Positions 1 through 10,091 are shown, numbered from the stretch's first letter. The stretch is DNA of 64,000 nucleotides from an uncultured Croceicoccus sp. (GCF_947496385.1 NZ_CANMCP010000003.1:62001-126000); one strand, 5' to 3'. Notes: generated by a model from the sequence alone, not told the origin. Program-made: numbers and translations.

Positions 1-364
1 TCGATTGGCCGTAGTGCGAAAGCGACGGCTCACGCGCGGCGAGGGAGGAGACGTGGACGAAACGCGCGACGCCCTCCTCCCGCGCGGCGTCGAGGACATT
101 GCGCGTGCCCTCCACATTACCGGCGTGAAAGCCCGCCGCATCGGGCGCATTGACCACGCCCGCGACATGGATCACCGCGTCGGCCCCGGCGCATAATTCG
201 CGCAAGGCCGCCCTGTCTGCAAGATCGCCGCGCACCCAGTCCACCCCGCTCCGCGGCGCCTGTTCCCGCCGGGTCAGCGCCGCGATGGCATGCCCCTCCC
301 CCGACGCGAGATCGAGCAGCGTGGAGCCGACAAAGCCCGTCGCCCCGGTGATGGCGATCCGCAT
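1..364 (-). CDS. NAD-dependent epimerase/dehydratase, extended SDR family (C-terminus beyond window)
   Basis: The first 121 residues are visible; the rest lies outside the window. Residues 7-13 (GATGFVG) are the Rossmann GxxGxxG dinucleotide-binding loop. GD at 46-47, HVAGV at 66-70, the NVEGT segment at 83-87 and VSS at 105-107 follow the order seen in extended short-chain dehydrogenases acting on nucleotide sugars or similar substrates. The catalytic Tyr of YxxxK is probably Tyr118, and the Lys would fall just past the edge. The ATG at 364 follows an AGGA-type ribosome site and sits 24 bases after the proB stop on the same strand, so it is probably the distal gene of a proB unit. The substrate cannot be told from this fragment. 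Confidence 0.85.
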   Translation of the reverse strand, partial: MRIAITGATGFVGSTLLDLASGEGHAIAALTRREQAPRSGVDWVRGDLADRAALRELCAGADAVIHVAGVVNAPDAAGFHAGNVEGTRNVLDAAREEGVARFVHVSSLAAREPSLSHYGQS

Positions 365-388
365 CGCCGTCCTACCGGGCGGCGTGGG

Positions 389-1537
389 TCACAGCAGGAC
401 CATCTGGTCGCGATGCACGACCGCCGACTTCGGCTCATATCCGAGCAGGCTGGCCTGATCACTCGAATGGCTGCCGAGGATGAGGCGGCATTCCTCCGCG
501 TCATATTCGGTCAGCCCCTTGGCAATGTCGCGGTCGCGATCGTCGCGGATCATGACCGGGTCGCCCTTCTCGAACTCGCCGGACACCGCGGTGATGCCCT
601 TGGCGAGGAGACTGCCGCCCGCCTGCAGCGCGATGGCCGCGCCCGCGTCAACGATAAGCTCGCCCTTCATCTGCATGCGCCCGCCGATATAGGCCTTGCG
701 CGCGCCATCGCTGCGCCGGGGCAGGAACAGCGTCCCGATCCCCTCCTCCAATGCGCGGCGGACGGGATGATCGTGGAACCCGTTTGCAATGACCAGCGCA
801 ATGCCGGCCCGCTCCGCGATTTCGGCGGCTTTCAGCTTCGTCGTCATGCCGCCGGTGCCCAGGCCCGATGCGCTGCCGCCGTCGGCCATGGCGTGCAATT
901 CGTCGGTGACGCCGCGCACGACAGGCACGCGCTTTGCCTTGGGATCCTTGGGATTGCGGTCGAACAGGCCGTCCACGTCGGAGAGCAGCACCACCGCATC
1001 GGCATCGGCGGCCTGCGCCACGCGCGCGGCGAGCCGGTCATTGTCGCCGAAACGCAGCTTGGCCGTCGCGACCGAATCGTTCTCGTTCACCACGGGCACG
1101 ACGCCGGCCTCCAGCAGGCGGGCGATCGCGGCGGCGGCATTCAGATAGCGGCGGCGATCCTCCAGATCCTCCAGCGTGACGAGCAATTGCGCCGCGATCA
1201 GATCATGCCGGCCCAACACTTCGGACCAGATACCGCCGAGCTCGATCTGCCCCACGGCGGCGGACGCCTGCGCATCGGGGAGGCTGCCGCGCCCGCCCTT
1301 GTCAAAGCCCAGCCGCGCGGCGCCGAGCGCAGTCGCGCCGGAGCTGACGACGATCACTTCCTGTCCGCGCGCACGGGCGTGGGCGATTTCGTCGGCCAGC
1401 CCGGCGAGCCATTCGCGCCGCGGCTGTCCCTCCGCATCGACGAGCAGGGCGGACCCCACCTTGAAAACGATGCGCGGGCATGAAGAGGACCGGGCCAGAT
1501 CGCCCAGCGTGGTGATGGTATCGCGAGTCACGTTCAT
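389..1537 (-). CDS. proB: Glutamate 5-kinase
   Basis: 382 residues. It phosphorylates glutamate to gamma-glutamyl phosphate, the first step of proline synthesis, in the cytoplasm. The N-terminal amino-acid-kinase domain (about 20-260) has the Lys26 phosphate-binding start (FKVGSALL), NENDSV in the substrate site and the GTGGMTTK loop near residue 220. A C-terminal PUA domain (about 290-375, starting near RKAYIGG) is present, so this is the full-length two-domain form. It lies 36 bases after obgE on the same strand; obgE-proB adjacency is common in alphaproteobacteria. proA is not in the window. Confidence 0.96.
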   Translation of the reverse strand: MNVTRDTITTLGDLARSSSCPRIVFKVGSALLVDAEGQPRREWLAGLADEIAHARARGQEVIVVSSGATALGAARLGFDKGGRGSLPDAQASAAVGQIELGGIWSEVLGRHDLIAAQLLVTLEDLEDRRRYLNAAAAIARLLEAGVVPVVNENDSVATAKLRFGDNDRLAARVAQAADADAVVLLSDVDGLFDRNPKDPKAKRVPVVRGVTDELHAMADGGSASGLGTGGMTTKLKAAEIAERAGIALVIANGFHDHPVRRALEEGIGTLFLPRRSDGARKAYIGGRMQMKGELIVDAGAAIALQAGGSLLAKGITAVSGEFEKGDPVMIRDDRDRDIAKGLTEYDAEECRLILGSHSSDQASLLGYEPKSAVVHRDQMVLL

Positions 1538-1573
1538 AATGGGTGCCTAGAGCATGGGTGTGTTAACTTAAAG

Positions 1574-2668
1574 TCAATCGAGCGGCGACCAGTCACGGTC
1601 CGTCGCGCCCGATGGGGTGGATGTATTGGCTTCGTCCTCGATCGCGGCGCCGCCGGTCTCGGTCTGCGTCTCGATGGGAAGATGGGTCAGCACGGCGTCG
1701 AGCAATTCGGGAATGCCCTCGCCCGTGGCGCCGGAAATGGCGAACACATCGTCCGCCCCCGCCGCCATGAGCTCCTCGGCGAATCCGGCGACCAGCTCGC
1801 CATCGGCAAGGTCGATCTTGTTGAGGACGACAAGGCGCGGTTTGTCCGCCAGCCCCTCGCCATATTCCTCGAGCTCGTCCTGCACGATGCGCAGCGCGTC
1901 GCCGGGTTCCTGCCCCTCGCCAAAGCCGTTGATGTCGATGAGATGGATGAGCACGCGGCACCGCTCGATATGGCCGAGGAAGCGGTCGCCGATCCCCGCA
2001 CCCTGCGCCGCGCCGGCGATCAGGCCGGGAATGTCGGCGACGACGAATTCGCGTCCCTTGTGCCGCACCACGCCAAGCTGCGGACGCAGCGTGGTAAAGG
2101 CATAGGCGCCGACCTTCGCCTTGGTATTCGAAAGCTGGTTGATGAAAGTGGACTTGCCCGCATTGGGAAGCCCGACAAGCCCGACATCGGCCAGCAGTTT
2201 CAAACGCAGCCAGACCCACATCTCCTCACCCGGAAGGCCGGGCTGATGCTGCCGCGGGGCGCGGTTGGTGCTGCTCTTGTAGCTTGCATTGCCGCGGCCG
2301 CCCATCCCGCCTTCGAGCAGGGTGAGACGTTCGCCGACCTTGGTGAAATCGGCGATGACCTCCTCGCGGTCCTCCGACAGGATCTGCGTGCCGACCGGAA
2401 CCTCGATCACGAGATCCTCGCCCGCCGCGCCGGTGCGGTCCTTGCCCATGCCGGGAATGCCGCGCTGCGCCTTGAAATGCTGGGTATAGCGGAAATCGAT
2501 GAGCGTGTTCAGCCCGGCGACCGCAACGAACACGATGTCGCCGCCGCGCCCGCCGTTGCCGCCATCAGGCCCGCCATATTCGATATATTTTTCGCGCCGG
2601 AAACTTACCGCTCCGGGTCCGCCGGCGCCGGAGCGCAGGTAGATCTTGGCCTGATCGAGAAAATGCAT
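1574..2668 (-). CDS. obgE: Obg family GTPase (ribosome assembly / stress)
   Basis: 364 residues. It is an essential GTPase linked to 50S ribosome assembly and growth control. The glycine-rich Obg fold occupies about 1-158 (for example GGPDGGNGGRGGD near 32-44). The G domain follows, with the P-loop GLPNAGKST at 166-174, DIPGL as G3 and NKID as G4. After the G domain there is a short acidic, Thr/Ser-rich tail and no separate OCT domain, as in many alphaproteobacterial CgtA proteins. It is followed by proB and preceded on the same strand by tdk with a 51-base gap. Confidence 0.97.
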   Translation of the reverse strand: MHFLDQAKIYLRSGAGGPGAVSFRREKYIEYGGPDGGNGGRGGDIVFVAVAGLNTLIDFRYTQHFKAQRGIPGMGKDRTGAAGEDLVIEVPVGTQILSEDREEVIADFTKVGERLTLLEGGMGGRGNASYKSSTNRAPRQHQPGLPGEEMWVWLRLKLLADVGLVGLPNAGKSTFINQLSNTKAKVGAYAFTTLRPQLGVVRHKGREFVVADIPGLIAGAAQGAGIGDRFLGHIERCRVLIHLIDINGFGEGQEPGDALRIVQDELEEYGEGLADKPRLVVLNKIDLADGELVAGFAEELMAAGADDVFAISGATGEGIPELLDAVLTHLPIETQTETGGAAIEDEANTSTPSGATDRDWSPLD

Positions 2669-2719
2669 GAAACGGCATGTAGCGACCCCTTCGCCAAAGG
2701 GCCAGCGCAGATGCAGCGA

Positions 2720-3331
2720 TTATCGCATGTCTTCGGCGGTGGGCACCGCCGCGCCGCCGCGCAGGGCCGCGCTGAAATGCCGGCGGCACAGCGCGACATA
2801 GCGGTCGTTGCCGCCGATCTCGGTCTGCGCGCCGCTCTGTACCGCGCGCCCTTCGGCATCGACGCGCAGGTTCATCGATGCCTTGCGCCCGCAATGACAC
2901 ACCGCCTTCAATTCGATCAGCGCATCCGCAATCCCCAGAAGCGCCGCCGATCCGGGAAACAATTCCCCCTGAAAATCGGTGCGCAGGCCGTAGCAAAGCA
3001 CGGGAATATTCGCCTCGTCCGCGACATCGGCCAATTGCCAGACCTGCGCCTTCGTCAGGAATTGCGCCTCGTCGATCAGCACGCAGGCGAGCGTCGCGCG
3101 GCCATGGCGCTCACGTATATCGGCGTGGAGGTCAGTGTCGGCGTCGAACCGGTGGGCATCCGCCTCCAGCCCTATGCGGCTGGCGATCGGCATGCCGGCG
3201 GCGCGGTCGTCCACCGCCGCGGTCCACAGCATCGTCGCCATGCCCCGCTCGCGATAGTTGAAATCGGCCTGCAGCAGCGTGGTCGACTTGCCGGCATTCA
3301 TGCTGGCGTAGTAGAAATAGAGCTTCGCCAT
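2720..3331 (-). CDS. tdk: Thymidine kinase (type II)
   Basis: 203 residues. It phosphorylates deoxythymidine for the pyrimidine salvage pathway. The P-loop SMNAGKST is at residues 10-17, the Walker B LIDEAQF is near residue 88, and the lasso region carries the expected zinc ligands (CHCGRK near 145 and a late CRRHF). Length and order match cytosolic TK1-like enzymes. It starts 17 bases downstream of rbfA, so it may be read from the end of the nusA-infB-rbfA block. Many alphaproteobacteria lack tdk, so its place here is of mild interest. Confidence 0.95.
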   Translation of the reverse strand: MAKLYFYYASMNAGKSTTLLQADFNYRERGMATMLWTAAVDDRAAGMPIASRIGLEADAHRFDADTDLHADIRERHGRATLACVLIDEAQFLTKAQVWQLADVADEANIPVLCYGLRTDFQGELFPGSAALLGIADALIELKAVCHCGRKASMNLRVDAEGRAVQSGAQTEIGGNDRYVALCRRHFSAALRGGAAVPTAEDMR

Positions 3332-3348
3332 CCGCGGCTTCGGGCGGT

Positions 3349-3789
3349 CTATTCGTCGCCGAGATCGCGGCGAACGCGCGGATCGTTGAGCAGGCGGTCG
3401 ATGCGCCCGGCCTCGTCGAACGTCTCGTCGCCGCGGAACTGCAATTTCGGCGCGAATTTCAGGCCAAGCCGTTTGGCGACTTCCTTCTGGAAAAAGGCCG
3501 TGTTGACCTGCAACGCCTTCACCACCGCGTCTTCCTCGGCGCCGAGCAGCGGTTTCACATAGACTTTTGCCTGGCGGAGATCGGGCGACATGCGCACCTC
3601 GGTCACGCTGACCGACGTGGACGACAGCGTGTCGTCATGCGCCTCCCCGCGGGCGAGCAGTTCGGACAATATGTGCCGCACCCGTTCGCCCACCTTGAGG
3701 ACGCGGACCGATTGCTGTTCGCCGGAAGCGGCGCCGGATGATGAGTTGCGTGCCAATTGTCTGCGTCTTTCCTGGCCTTGCCCCGCCAT
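3349..3789 (-). CDS. rbfA: Ribosome-binding factor A
   Basis: 146 residues. It binds immature 30S subunits and helps 16S rRNA 5'-end maturation. A KH-like RbfA domain covers about 27-130, with [19 protein letters not shown] at its start and the strand set [17 protein letters not shown]; the first 25 residues are a basic, disordered tail. It belongs to the infB block, separated from infB by the DUF1697 gene (28-base gap). Confidence 0.95.
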   Translation of the reverse strand: MAGQGQERRRQLARNSSSGAASGEQQSVRVLKVGERVRHILSELLARGEAHDDTLSSTSVSVTEVRMSPDLRQAKVYVKPLLGAEEDAVVKALQVNTAFFQKEVAKRLGLKFAPKLQFRGDETFDEAGRIDRLLNDPRVRRDLGDE

Positions 3790-3817
3790 GGTAACAGGTG
3801 CGGCCCCTTGCGTAATC

Positions 3818-4357
3818 CTATGCGTCCATCTTGGCGAGAACCCGCCGCATGGAGCGCAGGTTCCGCGCCGTGCCGCCCATGCCCAGCCGTCGTTCGATGA
3901 ACGGCCCGGTCAGGCGGCTTTTCCCCACGCCCTCGCACCAGTCGACGTGCACCGCGCGCGTGCCGGGTGCGATCCGCTCCGGTCCGCGCCCGTCATAGGC
4001 GGCGACGAGATCGGCGAACGCCTCCGGCTCCGGCTGCCCGGCGAGGAACATGGTGTGTACCCTGGCTTCCTCGCCATCTGCGGCAAACGGGTTTTCGGCG
4101 ATCGCGGCGGCAAGCTCGTCCCGCGAACGCACCGCCACCATCCCGTCAATGTCGAACCGGTCGAGCAGGATATAACGGATCTTCTCCGCCAATCCGTCGG
4201 TCGGGCGATCGTCGTGGTCGAGCAGCACATTGCCGCTCGCCACGACGGTCTCGACATTTTCGAACTCCTCACGCTCCAGCGCGTGCCGCAGCTCGGCCAT
4301 GGAAAGCCGGTTGCCGCCGACATTCACGCTGCCGAGAAATGCGACATAGCGCGCCAT
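3818..4357 (-). CDS. DUF1697 family protein
   Basis: 179 residues covering the full DUF1697 domain (opening [16 protein letters not shown], then VASGNVLL and the ENPFA segment near 110). The family is cytoplasmic and small; I know of no established biochemical role. It sits between infB (12-base gap) and rbfA (28-base gap) on the same strand, so it is probably co-transcribed with them. That position is not evidence of a translation function, because DUF1697 genes occur in many contexts. Confidence 0.9.
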   Translation of the reverse strand: MARYVAFLGSVNVGGNRLSMAELRHALEREEFENVETVVASGNVLLDHDDRPTDGLAEKIRYILLDRFDIDGMVAVRSRDELAAAIAENPFAADGEEARVHTMFLAGQPEPEAFADLVAAYDGRGPERIAPGTRAVHVDWCEGVGKSRLTGPFIERRLGMGGTARNLRSMRRVLAKMDA

Positions 4358-4369
4358 GCGCCGTTCCCC

Positions 4370-7000
4370 TTAAAGCGTGCGTTCGCGTTCCTCGACCTCG
4401 AACACCTCGAGCATGTCGCCCGCCTTGATATCGTTCGTGTCTTCCAGAACGACACCGCATTCGAGCCCGGCGCGCACTTCGGCGACATCGTCCTTGAACC
4501 GGCGCAGCGACTGAATCGTGGTGGCCGAAACGATGACGTCGTCGCGGGTGAGACGCGCGAAAAGCCCCTTGCGAATGGTGCCTTCGGTGACGAGCAGGCC
4601 CGCCGCCTTGTCGCGCTTGCCCGCAGGGAACACCTGCTTGACCTCGGCGCGGCCGACGACATTCTCGATCCGCTCGGGACCAAGCTCGCCCGCCATCTCC
4701 TTCGCGATCTCCTCGGTCAGGTGATAGATCACGTCGTAGTACTTCAGCTCGACCTTGTTCTTCTCGATCTGCTGACGCGCCTTGGCGTTCGGGCGGACAT
4801 TGAAGCCGATGATCGGCGCGCTGCTGGACGAGGCCAGCGTCACGTCGCTCTCGGTGATGGCGCCCACGCCCTGGTGCAGGATGCGGACCTTGATGAGATC
4901 GTTGGACAGGCGGGTGAGCGCGGTTGCGATCGCCTCGACCGAACCCTGCACGTCCGCCTTGATGACGACCGGGAATTCCACGACATCGTTGTTGAGCGCG
5001 GAAAACATGTTGTCGAGCGTCGCAGGCGTTGCCGCCGTGCGCTTCTCTGCGGCCTTTTCGCGGCGATATTCCGAAACCTCGCGGGCGCGCTGCTCGTTTT
5101 CCACCACGGTCAGCGTATCGCCGGCACGCGGCACACCACTGAGGCCGAGGACCTCGACCGGCATGGAGGGGCCGGCTTCCTTCACCTGGCGCCCCTTGTC
5201 GTCGTGCAGCGCGCGGACCTTGCCGCTCTCGGTGCCGACGACGAAGGTATCGCCGCGCTTCAACGTGCCGCGGCTGACGAGCACGGTGGCCAGCGGCCCC
5301 TTGCCCTTGTCCAGCTTCGCCTCGACCACCGTGGCCTCCGCGTCGCGGTCGGGCCGCGCCTTCAGCTCCAGCAGTTCGGCCTGCAGCGAGATCGCGTCGA
5401 GCAGCTTGTCGAGATTGGTGCCTTCCTTGGCCGACACCTCGACATCCTGCACGTCGCCGCTCATGTCCTCGACGATGATCTCGTGCTCGAGCAGGCGCTC
5501 GCGGATCTTCTGCGGATTGGCCTCGGGCTTGTCCATCTTGTTGATGGCCACGATCATCGGCACGCCGGCCGCCTTCGTGTGATTGATCGCCTCGATCGTC
5601 TGCGGCATCAGCCCGTCATCGGCGGCCACCACGAGGATGACGATGTCGGTGACATTGGCCCCACGCATCCGCATTTCGGTGAACGCTTCGTGGCCCGGCG
5701 TGTCGACGAAGGTCACGACATCGCCGCTCTTCGTCTTCACCTGGTAGGCGCCGATATGCTGCGTGATGCCACCCGCCTCGCCGCGGGTCACGTCGGTCCC
5801 GCGCAGCGCGTCGAGCAGGCTGGTCTTGCCGTGGTCGACATGGCCCATGATGGTGACGACCGGCGCACGCGGCTTCAGCGTATCCTCGGGATCGACGTCC
5901 TCGGCGGTGTCGATATCGACGTCGCTTTCCGACACGCGGGTAATGTTGTGGCCGAACTCCTCGACCAGCAGCTCCGCCGTGTCCTGATCGATCGTCTGGT
6001 TGACGGTGACCATCATGCCCAGGTTGAAGAGCGCCTTGACGAGGTCCGCGCCCTTCTCGGCCATGCGGACGCCGAGCTCCTGCACCGTGATCGCCTCGGG
6101 CACGACGACGTCGCGCACCTGCTTCTCACGCGGCTGCGAGGGGCCGCGGCTCTGCGAGCGGCGTTCCTTTTCCCGCGCACGTTTCAGCGCGGCGAGGCTG
6201 CGGGCGCGGGCGCCCTCGTCCTCGTTCAGCGCCTTGTTCACGGTCAGCTTGCCGCCCTTGCGGCGATCGCCGGTATTGGCACCGCGCGTTTCGCGGGCGG
6301 GCGCGGGCTTCTTTTCTTCCTTCGGCTTCTTGATCTCGGGCCGCTTTACGGGCGTGAACTTGCGCGGGGCCGGCGCCTTGGTGGCGGTGTCGGCCTTGTC
6401 CTCTTCGGGCGCCACGTTCTCTTGCGGCGCAGGCTCGCTCGCCGTTTCGGCGGCGTCGGTCTTGGTCGCCGCATCCTTGGCAGGTGCTTCGTCCTTCGCC
6501 TCGGCCGGTTCCGGCGCGGCTTCGGGGGCGCTCGCCTCCTCGGCGGCTTTCTTCGCGGCCTCTTCCTCGGCCTTGCGGTTTTCCTCGGCGCGGCGCTTTT
6601 CTTCCTCCAGCGCCTTCTGCTTTTCCTGTTGCTCGCGGCGATTCGCTTCCTCGAGCGAGGCGAGGCGTGCCTCTTCCGCTTCGCGCAGCAGGCGGGCCTG
6701 CGTTTCCTGGCGCGTCTCGCGGCTCACCGGCGGCTTCTTCGCGGCGGGTGCGGGGCGGGGTGCCGGCGCGGGGGCCGGCGTCGGCGCCTTTGCCGCGGGT
6801 GCGGCGTCGGGCGTCGGCGCGGCCTTCGGAGCCTCGGCGGGCGTTTCGCCGGGCTTCAGGATCTTGCGCTTGCGCTTCACCTCGACCGCGACCTTGTTGG
6901 TGCGGCCGTGGCTGAAGGTCTGCTTGACCTCGCCCGATTCCACGGACCGCTTGAGGCCAAGCGGCTTGCGGGTGCGGGTGGTTTTTTCGTCTTCGCTCAT
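4370..7000 (-). CDS. infB: Translation initiation factor IF-2
   Basis: 876 residues from the ATG at 7000. It is the GTPase that brings initiator tRNA to the 30S subunit. A long Ala/Lys/Glu-rich coiled N-terminal part (about 60-290) is followed by the IF2 N2 segment, then the G domain with [19 protein letters not shown] and NKMDKP, and then the beta-barrel and C-terminal domains ending in EERERTL. I prefer the start MSEDEK at 7000 over the upstream in-frame ATG at 7045: sphingomonad IF-2 proteins start in this way, and the 15 extra residues (MREMTRR...) have no ribosome site. It lies 112 bases after the ylxR homologue. Confidence 0.96.
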   Translation of the reverse strand: MSEDEKTTRTRKPLGLKRSVESGEVKQTFSHGRTNKVAVEVKRKRKILKPGETPAEAPKAAPTPDAAPAAKAPTPAPAPAPRPAPAAKKPPVSRETRQETQARLLREAEEARLASLEEANRREQQEKQKALEEEKRRAEENRKAEEEAAKKAAEEASAPEAAPEPAEAKDEAPAKDAATKTDAAETASEPAPQENVAPEEDKADTATKAPAPRKFTPVKRPEIKKPKEEKKPAPARETRGANTGDRRKGGKLTVNKALNEDEGARARSLAALKRAREKERRSQSRGPSQPREKQVRDVVVPEAITVQELGVRMAEKGADLVKALFNLGMMVTVNQTIDQDTAELLVEEFGHNITRVSESDVDIDTAEDVDPEDTLKPRAPVVTIMGHVDHGKTSLLDALRGTDVTRGEAGGITQHIGAYQVKTKSGDVVTFVDTPGHEAFTEMRMRGANVTDIVILVVAADDGLMPQTIEAINHTKAAGVPMIVAINKMDKPEANPQKIRERLLEHEIIVEDMSGDVQDVEVSAKEGTNLDKLLDAISLQAELLELKARPDRDAEATVVEAKLDKGKGPLATVLVSRGTLKRGDTFVVGTESGKVRALHDDKGRQVKEAGPSMPVEVLGLSGVPRAGDTLTVVENEQRAREVSEYRREKAAEKRTAATPATLDNMFSALNNDVVEFPVVIKADVQGSVEAIATALTRLSNDLIKVRILHQGVGAITESDVTLASSSSAPIIGFNVRPNAKARQQIEKNKVELKYYDVIYHLTEEIAKEMAGELGPERIENVVGRAEVKQVFPAGKRDKAAGLLVTEGTIRKGLFARLTRDDVIVSATTIQSLRRFKDDVAEVRAGLECGVVLEDTNDIKAGDMLEVFEVEERERTL

Positions 7001-7112
7001 CTGGTCAGTACGCCCTTGAATAATTCGTCTCGTCATCTCGCGCATGGTTTGGAAAGCGTGCGCACGCTCGTGTCTCGTATGTCCCGCCGCGTCGCGGGTG
7101 CGCGGCAGGCCG

Positions 7113-7850
7113 CTAGCTCGCCGCCTCCGCAGGTTCGGGTCCAGGTGGTGCGACCCCGTGATCGCGACCCAGGAAATGAAGCAGCCGTGCCAGCAGAGCG
7201 GACACCCGCCCCGCCGCGGCGCGATCGGTCAGCGCCAGATGAACGACATTCTCGCGGCCCAATGCCACAGAGAGGCCCGCCCGGTCCAGTGGCAAGCGTA
7301 TGCCGCGCATGCCCGACCCTTCCTCGTCCTGTCCCACGCGCCATGCCTGGTCCAGCTTGCGCGATCCGTCCTCGCCCGCATCGCTTGCATGGGCGAGCCA
7401 GTGCACGCGGCCGCCGCGCGCCTTTTCCGCAATGCGGTCCGACCCCGCGATCAGATTGCCGGTCCGCCATTCGAGGCCGAGCCGGTCGGTAAAGCTGCGG
7501 GTCAGCGCCGCCTCGGCCCGTTCGGGCAGATCGTCGGGCACGGTCAACGCCGCCCCCTTGAACCCGCGGGCCAGCGCCCCCCTTAGGTGGCCCTTAGCCA
7601 TCGCCTCTTCAAGAGCGGGGCGCGACACGCCGATCCACGCCCCGCGACCCGGCGCCTGCGCGCGCGGATCGGGCATGACCGTCCCATCGGGCGCGATCGC
7701 CAGACGCAGCATGGTTTCGCGCAAGGCCACCCGCCCCGTCAGAATGCAGCGGCGTTCAGGCGCGGCCTCAGCCGGAGAGGGCTTGCCGCCCTTCCCCGCC
7801 TGCAGGTCGAAGCTGTCGGAACCTAGCGGCTCATTGGGAGGATTCCGCAT
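7113..7850 (-). CDS. YlxR (DUF448) RNA-binding domain fused to an L7Ae-like domain
   Basis: 245 residues from the ATG at 7850, with GAGGAG about 7 bases upstream. The N-terminal YlxR domain (about 20-100) has the ERRCILTG signature and the GRGAWIG loop; the C-terminal half (about 120-225) resembles the L7Ae/YlxQ RNA-binding fold. In many bacteria ylxR and ylxQ are separate genes between nusA and infB, so this is the fused form known in alphaproteobacteria. The start overlaps the nusA end by 20 bases. A longer in-frame reading to 8096 only translates nusA in the wrong frame and was not used. Role: probable RNA binding linked to the transcription/translation operon. Confidence 0.88.
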   Translation of the reverse strand: MRNPPNEPLGSDSFDLQAGKGGKPSPAEAAPERRCILTGRVALRETMLRLAIAPDGTVMPDPRAQAPGRGAWIGVSRPALEEAMAKGHLRGALARGFKGAALTVPDDLPERAEAALTRSFTDRLGLEWRTGNLIAGSDRIAEKARGGRVHWLAHASDAGEDGSRKLDQAWRVGQDEEGSGMRGIRLPLDRAGLSVALGRENVVHLALTDRAAAGRVSALLARLLHFLGRDHGVAPPGPEPAEAAS

Positions 7851-9507
7851 CGGCGGCCTCCTCTGGCGTGGCCGTGTCGGCGGCCTGTTCGGCAGGAGCC
7901 TGCGGTGCGGGCGTTTCGTCCTCGTCGTCGAACCAGTGCGCGCGCGCGGCCATGATGATCTCGTTGCCCTGCTCTTCGGAAAGGCCATAGGCGCCGAGCA
8001 CGCCGCCCTTGTCCTCGCTGCGCTGCGAGGTGCGGCGCGGCGGGGGCGAGTTTTCGCGGCGGCGCGGTTCGGCACGGCGCTTCTGGATGAGCTCATCCGT
8101 GGCGAGATCGGCCAGATCGTCCAGCGTCAGGATCCCGGCACGGCCCAGCACGACGAGCATTTCCTCGGTCAGATGCGGCAACTCGGCGAGATCGTCCTCG
8201 ACGCCCAGCTCCCGGCGCTGCGTCCGGTAGACCTCTTCGCGCCGTTCGAGAGCCTCGACCGCGCGGGACTGCAATTCCTCGGCCAGCTCCTCGTCGAAAC
8301 CTTCGATGGCGGCAATTTCGTCGCGCTCGACATAGGCGACTTCCTCAAGCTCGGTGAAGCCTTCGGCCACCAGAAGCTGCGAAAGCGTCTCGTCGACGTC
8401 GAGCTCTTCCTCGAACACCTTCGATCGTTCGGCGAATTCCTTCTGCCGCTTTTCGCCCGATTCCTGCTCGGTCATGATGTCGATCTGACTGTCGGTGAGC
8501 TGGCTGGCCAGCCGCACGTTCTGTCCGCGGCGACCGATGGCCAGCGAAAGCTGATCGTCGGGCACGACCACCTCGATGCGGCCCTCTTCCTCGTCGATGA
8601 CGACGCGGCTCACCGTGGCGGGCTGCAACGCATTCACGATGAAGGTCGCGGTGTCCTCGCTCCACGGGATGATGTCGATCTTCTCGCCCTGCAATTCCTG
8701 CACGACCGCCTGCACGCGGCTGCCCTTCATGCCGACGCAGGCGCCGACGGGGTCGATGCTGCTGTCGTGGCTGATCACGCCGATCTTGGCGCGGCTGCCG
8801 GGGTCGCGGGCGGCGGCCTTGATCTCGATGATGCCGTCGTAGATTTCGGGCACTTCCTGCGCGAACAGCTTGCGCATGAAATCGGGGTGCGCGCGGGAGA
8901 GGAAGATCTGCGGCCCGCGATTGTTGCGTTCGACCTTGGAAATCAGCGCGCGGATACGCTCGCCGGTGCGCGCCATTTCGCGCGGGATCTGCTGATCGCG
9001 GCGGATGATGCCCTCGGCCCGGCCGAGGTTCACGATGACATGGCCGAACTCGACCGACTTGATGACGCCGGTGATGATCTCGCCGGCGCGGTCCTTGAAC
9101 TCGTCATACTGACGCTCGCGCTCGGCATCGCGGACCTTCTGAAAGATCACCTGCTTGGCCGATTGCGCGTCGATCCGACCCAGGTCGACGGGCGGCAGCG
9201 GATCGACGATGAAATCGCCGACCTTCGCGCCATCCTCAAGCTTCTGCGCCTGCTCGACATTCACCTGCTTGAAATAGTCCTCGACCTCCTCGACGACCTC
9301 GACCACGCGCCACAGGCGAAGGTCGCCGGTCTGCGGGTCGAGCTTTGCGCGGATGTCGTTCTCGGCGCCGTAACGGTTGCGCGCGCTCTTCTGGATCGCC
9401 TCTTCCATCGCCTCGATCACGATGGACTTGTCGATCATCTTCTCGTTCGCGACCGAGGTGGCGATGGCGAGAAGCTCTGCGCGATTGGCGGAAATTGCAC
9501 TGGCCAT
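7831..9507 (-). CDS. nusA: Transcription termination/antitermination factor NusA
   Basis: 558 residues. It binds RNA polymerase and nascent RNA and modulates pausing, termination and antitermination. The order is the N-terminal polymerase-binding domain (about 1-130, with AEGIIRRDQQIPRE following in the S1 region), S1 (about 130-200), KH1-KH2 (about 205-345; VGACVGMKGSRVQ and AIGRRGQNVRLA are the GxxG loops), then two helix-hairpin acidic repeats (about 360-500) and a low-complexity Ala/Pro/Glu tail. It starts 2 bases after the rimP stop. Confidence 0.97.
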   Translation of the reverse strand: MASAISANRAELLAIATSVANEKMIDKSIVIEAMEEAIQKSARNRYGAENDIRAKLDPQTGDLRLWRVVEVVEEVEDYFKQVNVEQAQKLEDGAKVGDFIVDPLPPVDLGRIDAQSAKQVIFQKVRDAERERQYDEFKDRAGEIITGVIKSVEFGHVIVNLGRAEGIIRRDQQIPREMARTGERIRALISKVERNNRGPQIFLSRAHPDFMRKLFAQEVPEIYDGIIEIKAAARDPGSRAKIGVISHDSSIDPVGACVGMKGSRVQAVVQELQGEKIDIIPWSEDTATFIVNALQPATVSRVVIDEEEGRIEVVVPDDQLSLAIGRRGQNVRLASQLTDSQIDIMTEQESGEKRQKEFAERSKVFEEELDVDETLSQLLVAEGFTELEEVAYVERDEIAAIEGFDEELAEELQSRAVEALERREEVYRTQRRELGVEDDLAELPHLTEEMLVVLGRAGILTLDDLADLATDELIQKRRAEPRRRENSPPPRRTSQRSEDKGGVLGAYGLSEEQGNEIIMAARAHWFDDEDETPAPQAPAEQAADTATPEEAADAESSQ

Positions 9508-9509
9508 GG

Positions 9510-10079
9510 TCAGTCTTCCTGTTCTTCGAATTCTTCGTCGTCGATTTCATCGGCCCCGCTGGCGTCCAGCGGCCCGGTCGCGGCGATCAGCCGGTCGGTC
9601 AGGACCAGCTTCGCCGCGTGAATGTCCGCGAATGGCAGAACGGTCCGGCCGTTCTTGCGATCCTCGATCGTGACCATGCCATCCTCGATCCCGGCGAGAT
9701 CACCGTGGAACGTGCGGCGATTGCCGCCCGGCGCATCGGCCTTCTTGTCCAGCGTGATGCGCGCCTCGTGCCCGGCCCAGTCGGCATAATCCTGCTCTCG
9801 CGTCAACGGCCGGTCGATGCCGGGGCTGCTCACCTCGAGCCGGTAGGCGCCGTCGATCAGCTCGTCACCGGCCTCTTCCCGCGCATCGATGGCGTCGGAA
9901 ATCCGGCGGGAGAGCGTCATGCACTGCTCGATCACCAGCTGTCCGGTGGCGGGATCCTCCGCCATCACCTGCAAGGTGCGCTCATCGTCCGATCCGAACA
10001 GCTTCACGCGCACCAGTTCGAAGCCGCAGCCTTTCGCTTCGGCTTCGCACAATTCGGTTACGCGGATCAGGTCGGCCAA
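9510..10079 (-). CDS. rimP: Ribosome maturation factor RimP
   Basis: 189 residues if translation starts at the TTG at 10079. It is needed for 30S maturation. The N-terminal domain (GFELVRVKLFG) and the conserved LEVSSPGIDRPLT segment near residue 90 are diagnostic; the C-terminal SH3-like domain follows and the protein ends in an acidic tail. The TTG is preceded by a perfect AAGGAG six bases upstream, and the resulting start (MADLIRVTEL) matches the family's usual start. ATG codons further up (10118, 10151, 10190) have no such site and would add residues not seen in RimP. It is the first gene of the nusA-infB block. Confidence 0.93.
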   Translation of the reverse strand: MADLIRVTELCEAEAKGCGFELVRVKLFGSDDERTLQVMAEDPATGQLVIEQCMTLSRRISDAIDAREEAGDELIDGAYRLEVSSPGIDRPLTREQDYADWAGHEARITLDKKADAPGGNRRTFHGDLAGIEDGMVTIEDRKNGRTVLPFADIHAAKLVLTDRLIAATGPLDASGADEIDDEEFEEQED

Positions 10080-10091
10080 ATGTCGCTCCTT
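10077..10091 (-). promoter_or_regulatory. Shine-Dalgarno site that fixes the TTG start of rimP
   Basis: On the minus strand AAGGAG (10086-10091) lies six bases before TTG (10077-10079). This is the best ribosome site in the area and decides the rimP start. Confidence 0.8.

Noticed and set aside
7001-7045. Upstream ATG (7045) for IF-2
   Set aside because: No ribosome site, and 15 extra residues not typical of the family; MSEDEK at 7000 fits better.
3590-7492. 1300-codon open frame on the plus strand
   Set aside because: It lies antisense to infB, DUF1697 and rbfA. The product is a low-complexity, Arg/His/Leu-rich string typical of the reverse frame of GC-rich genes.
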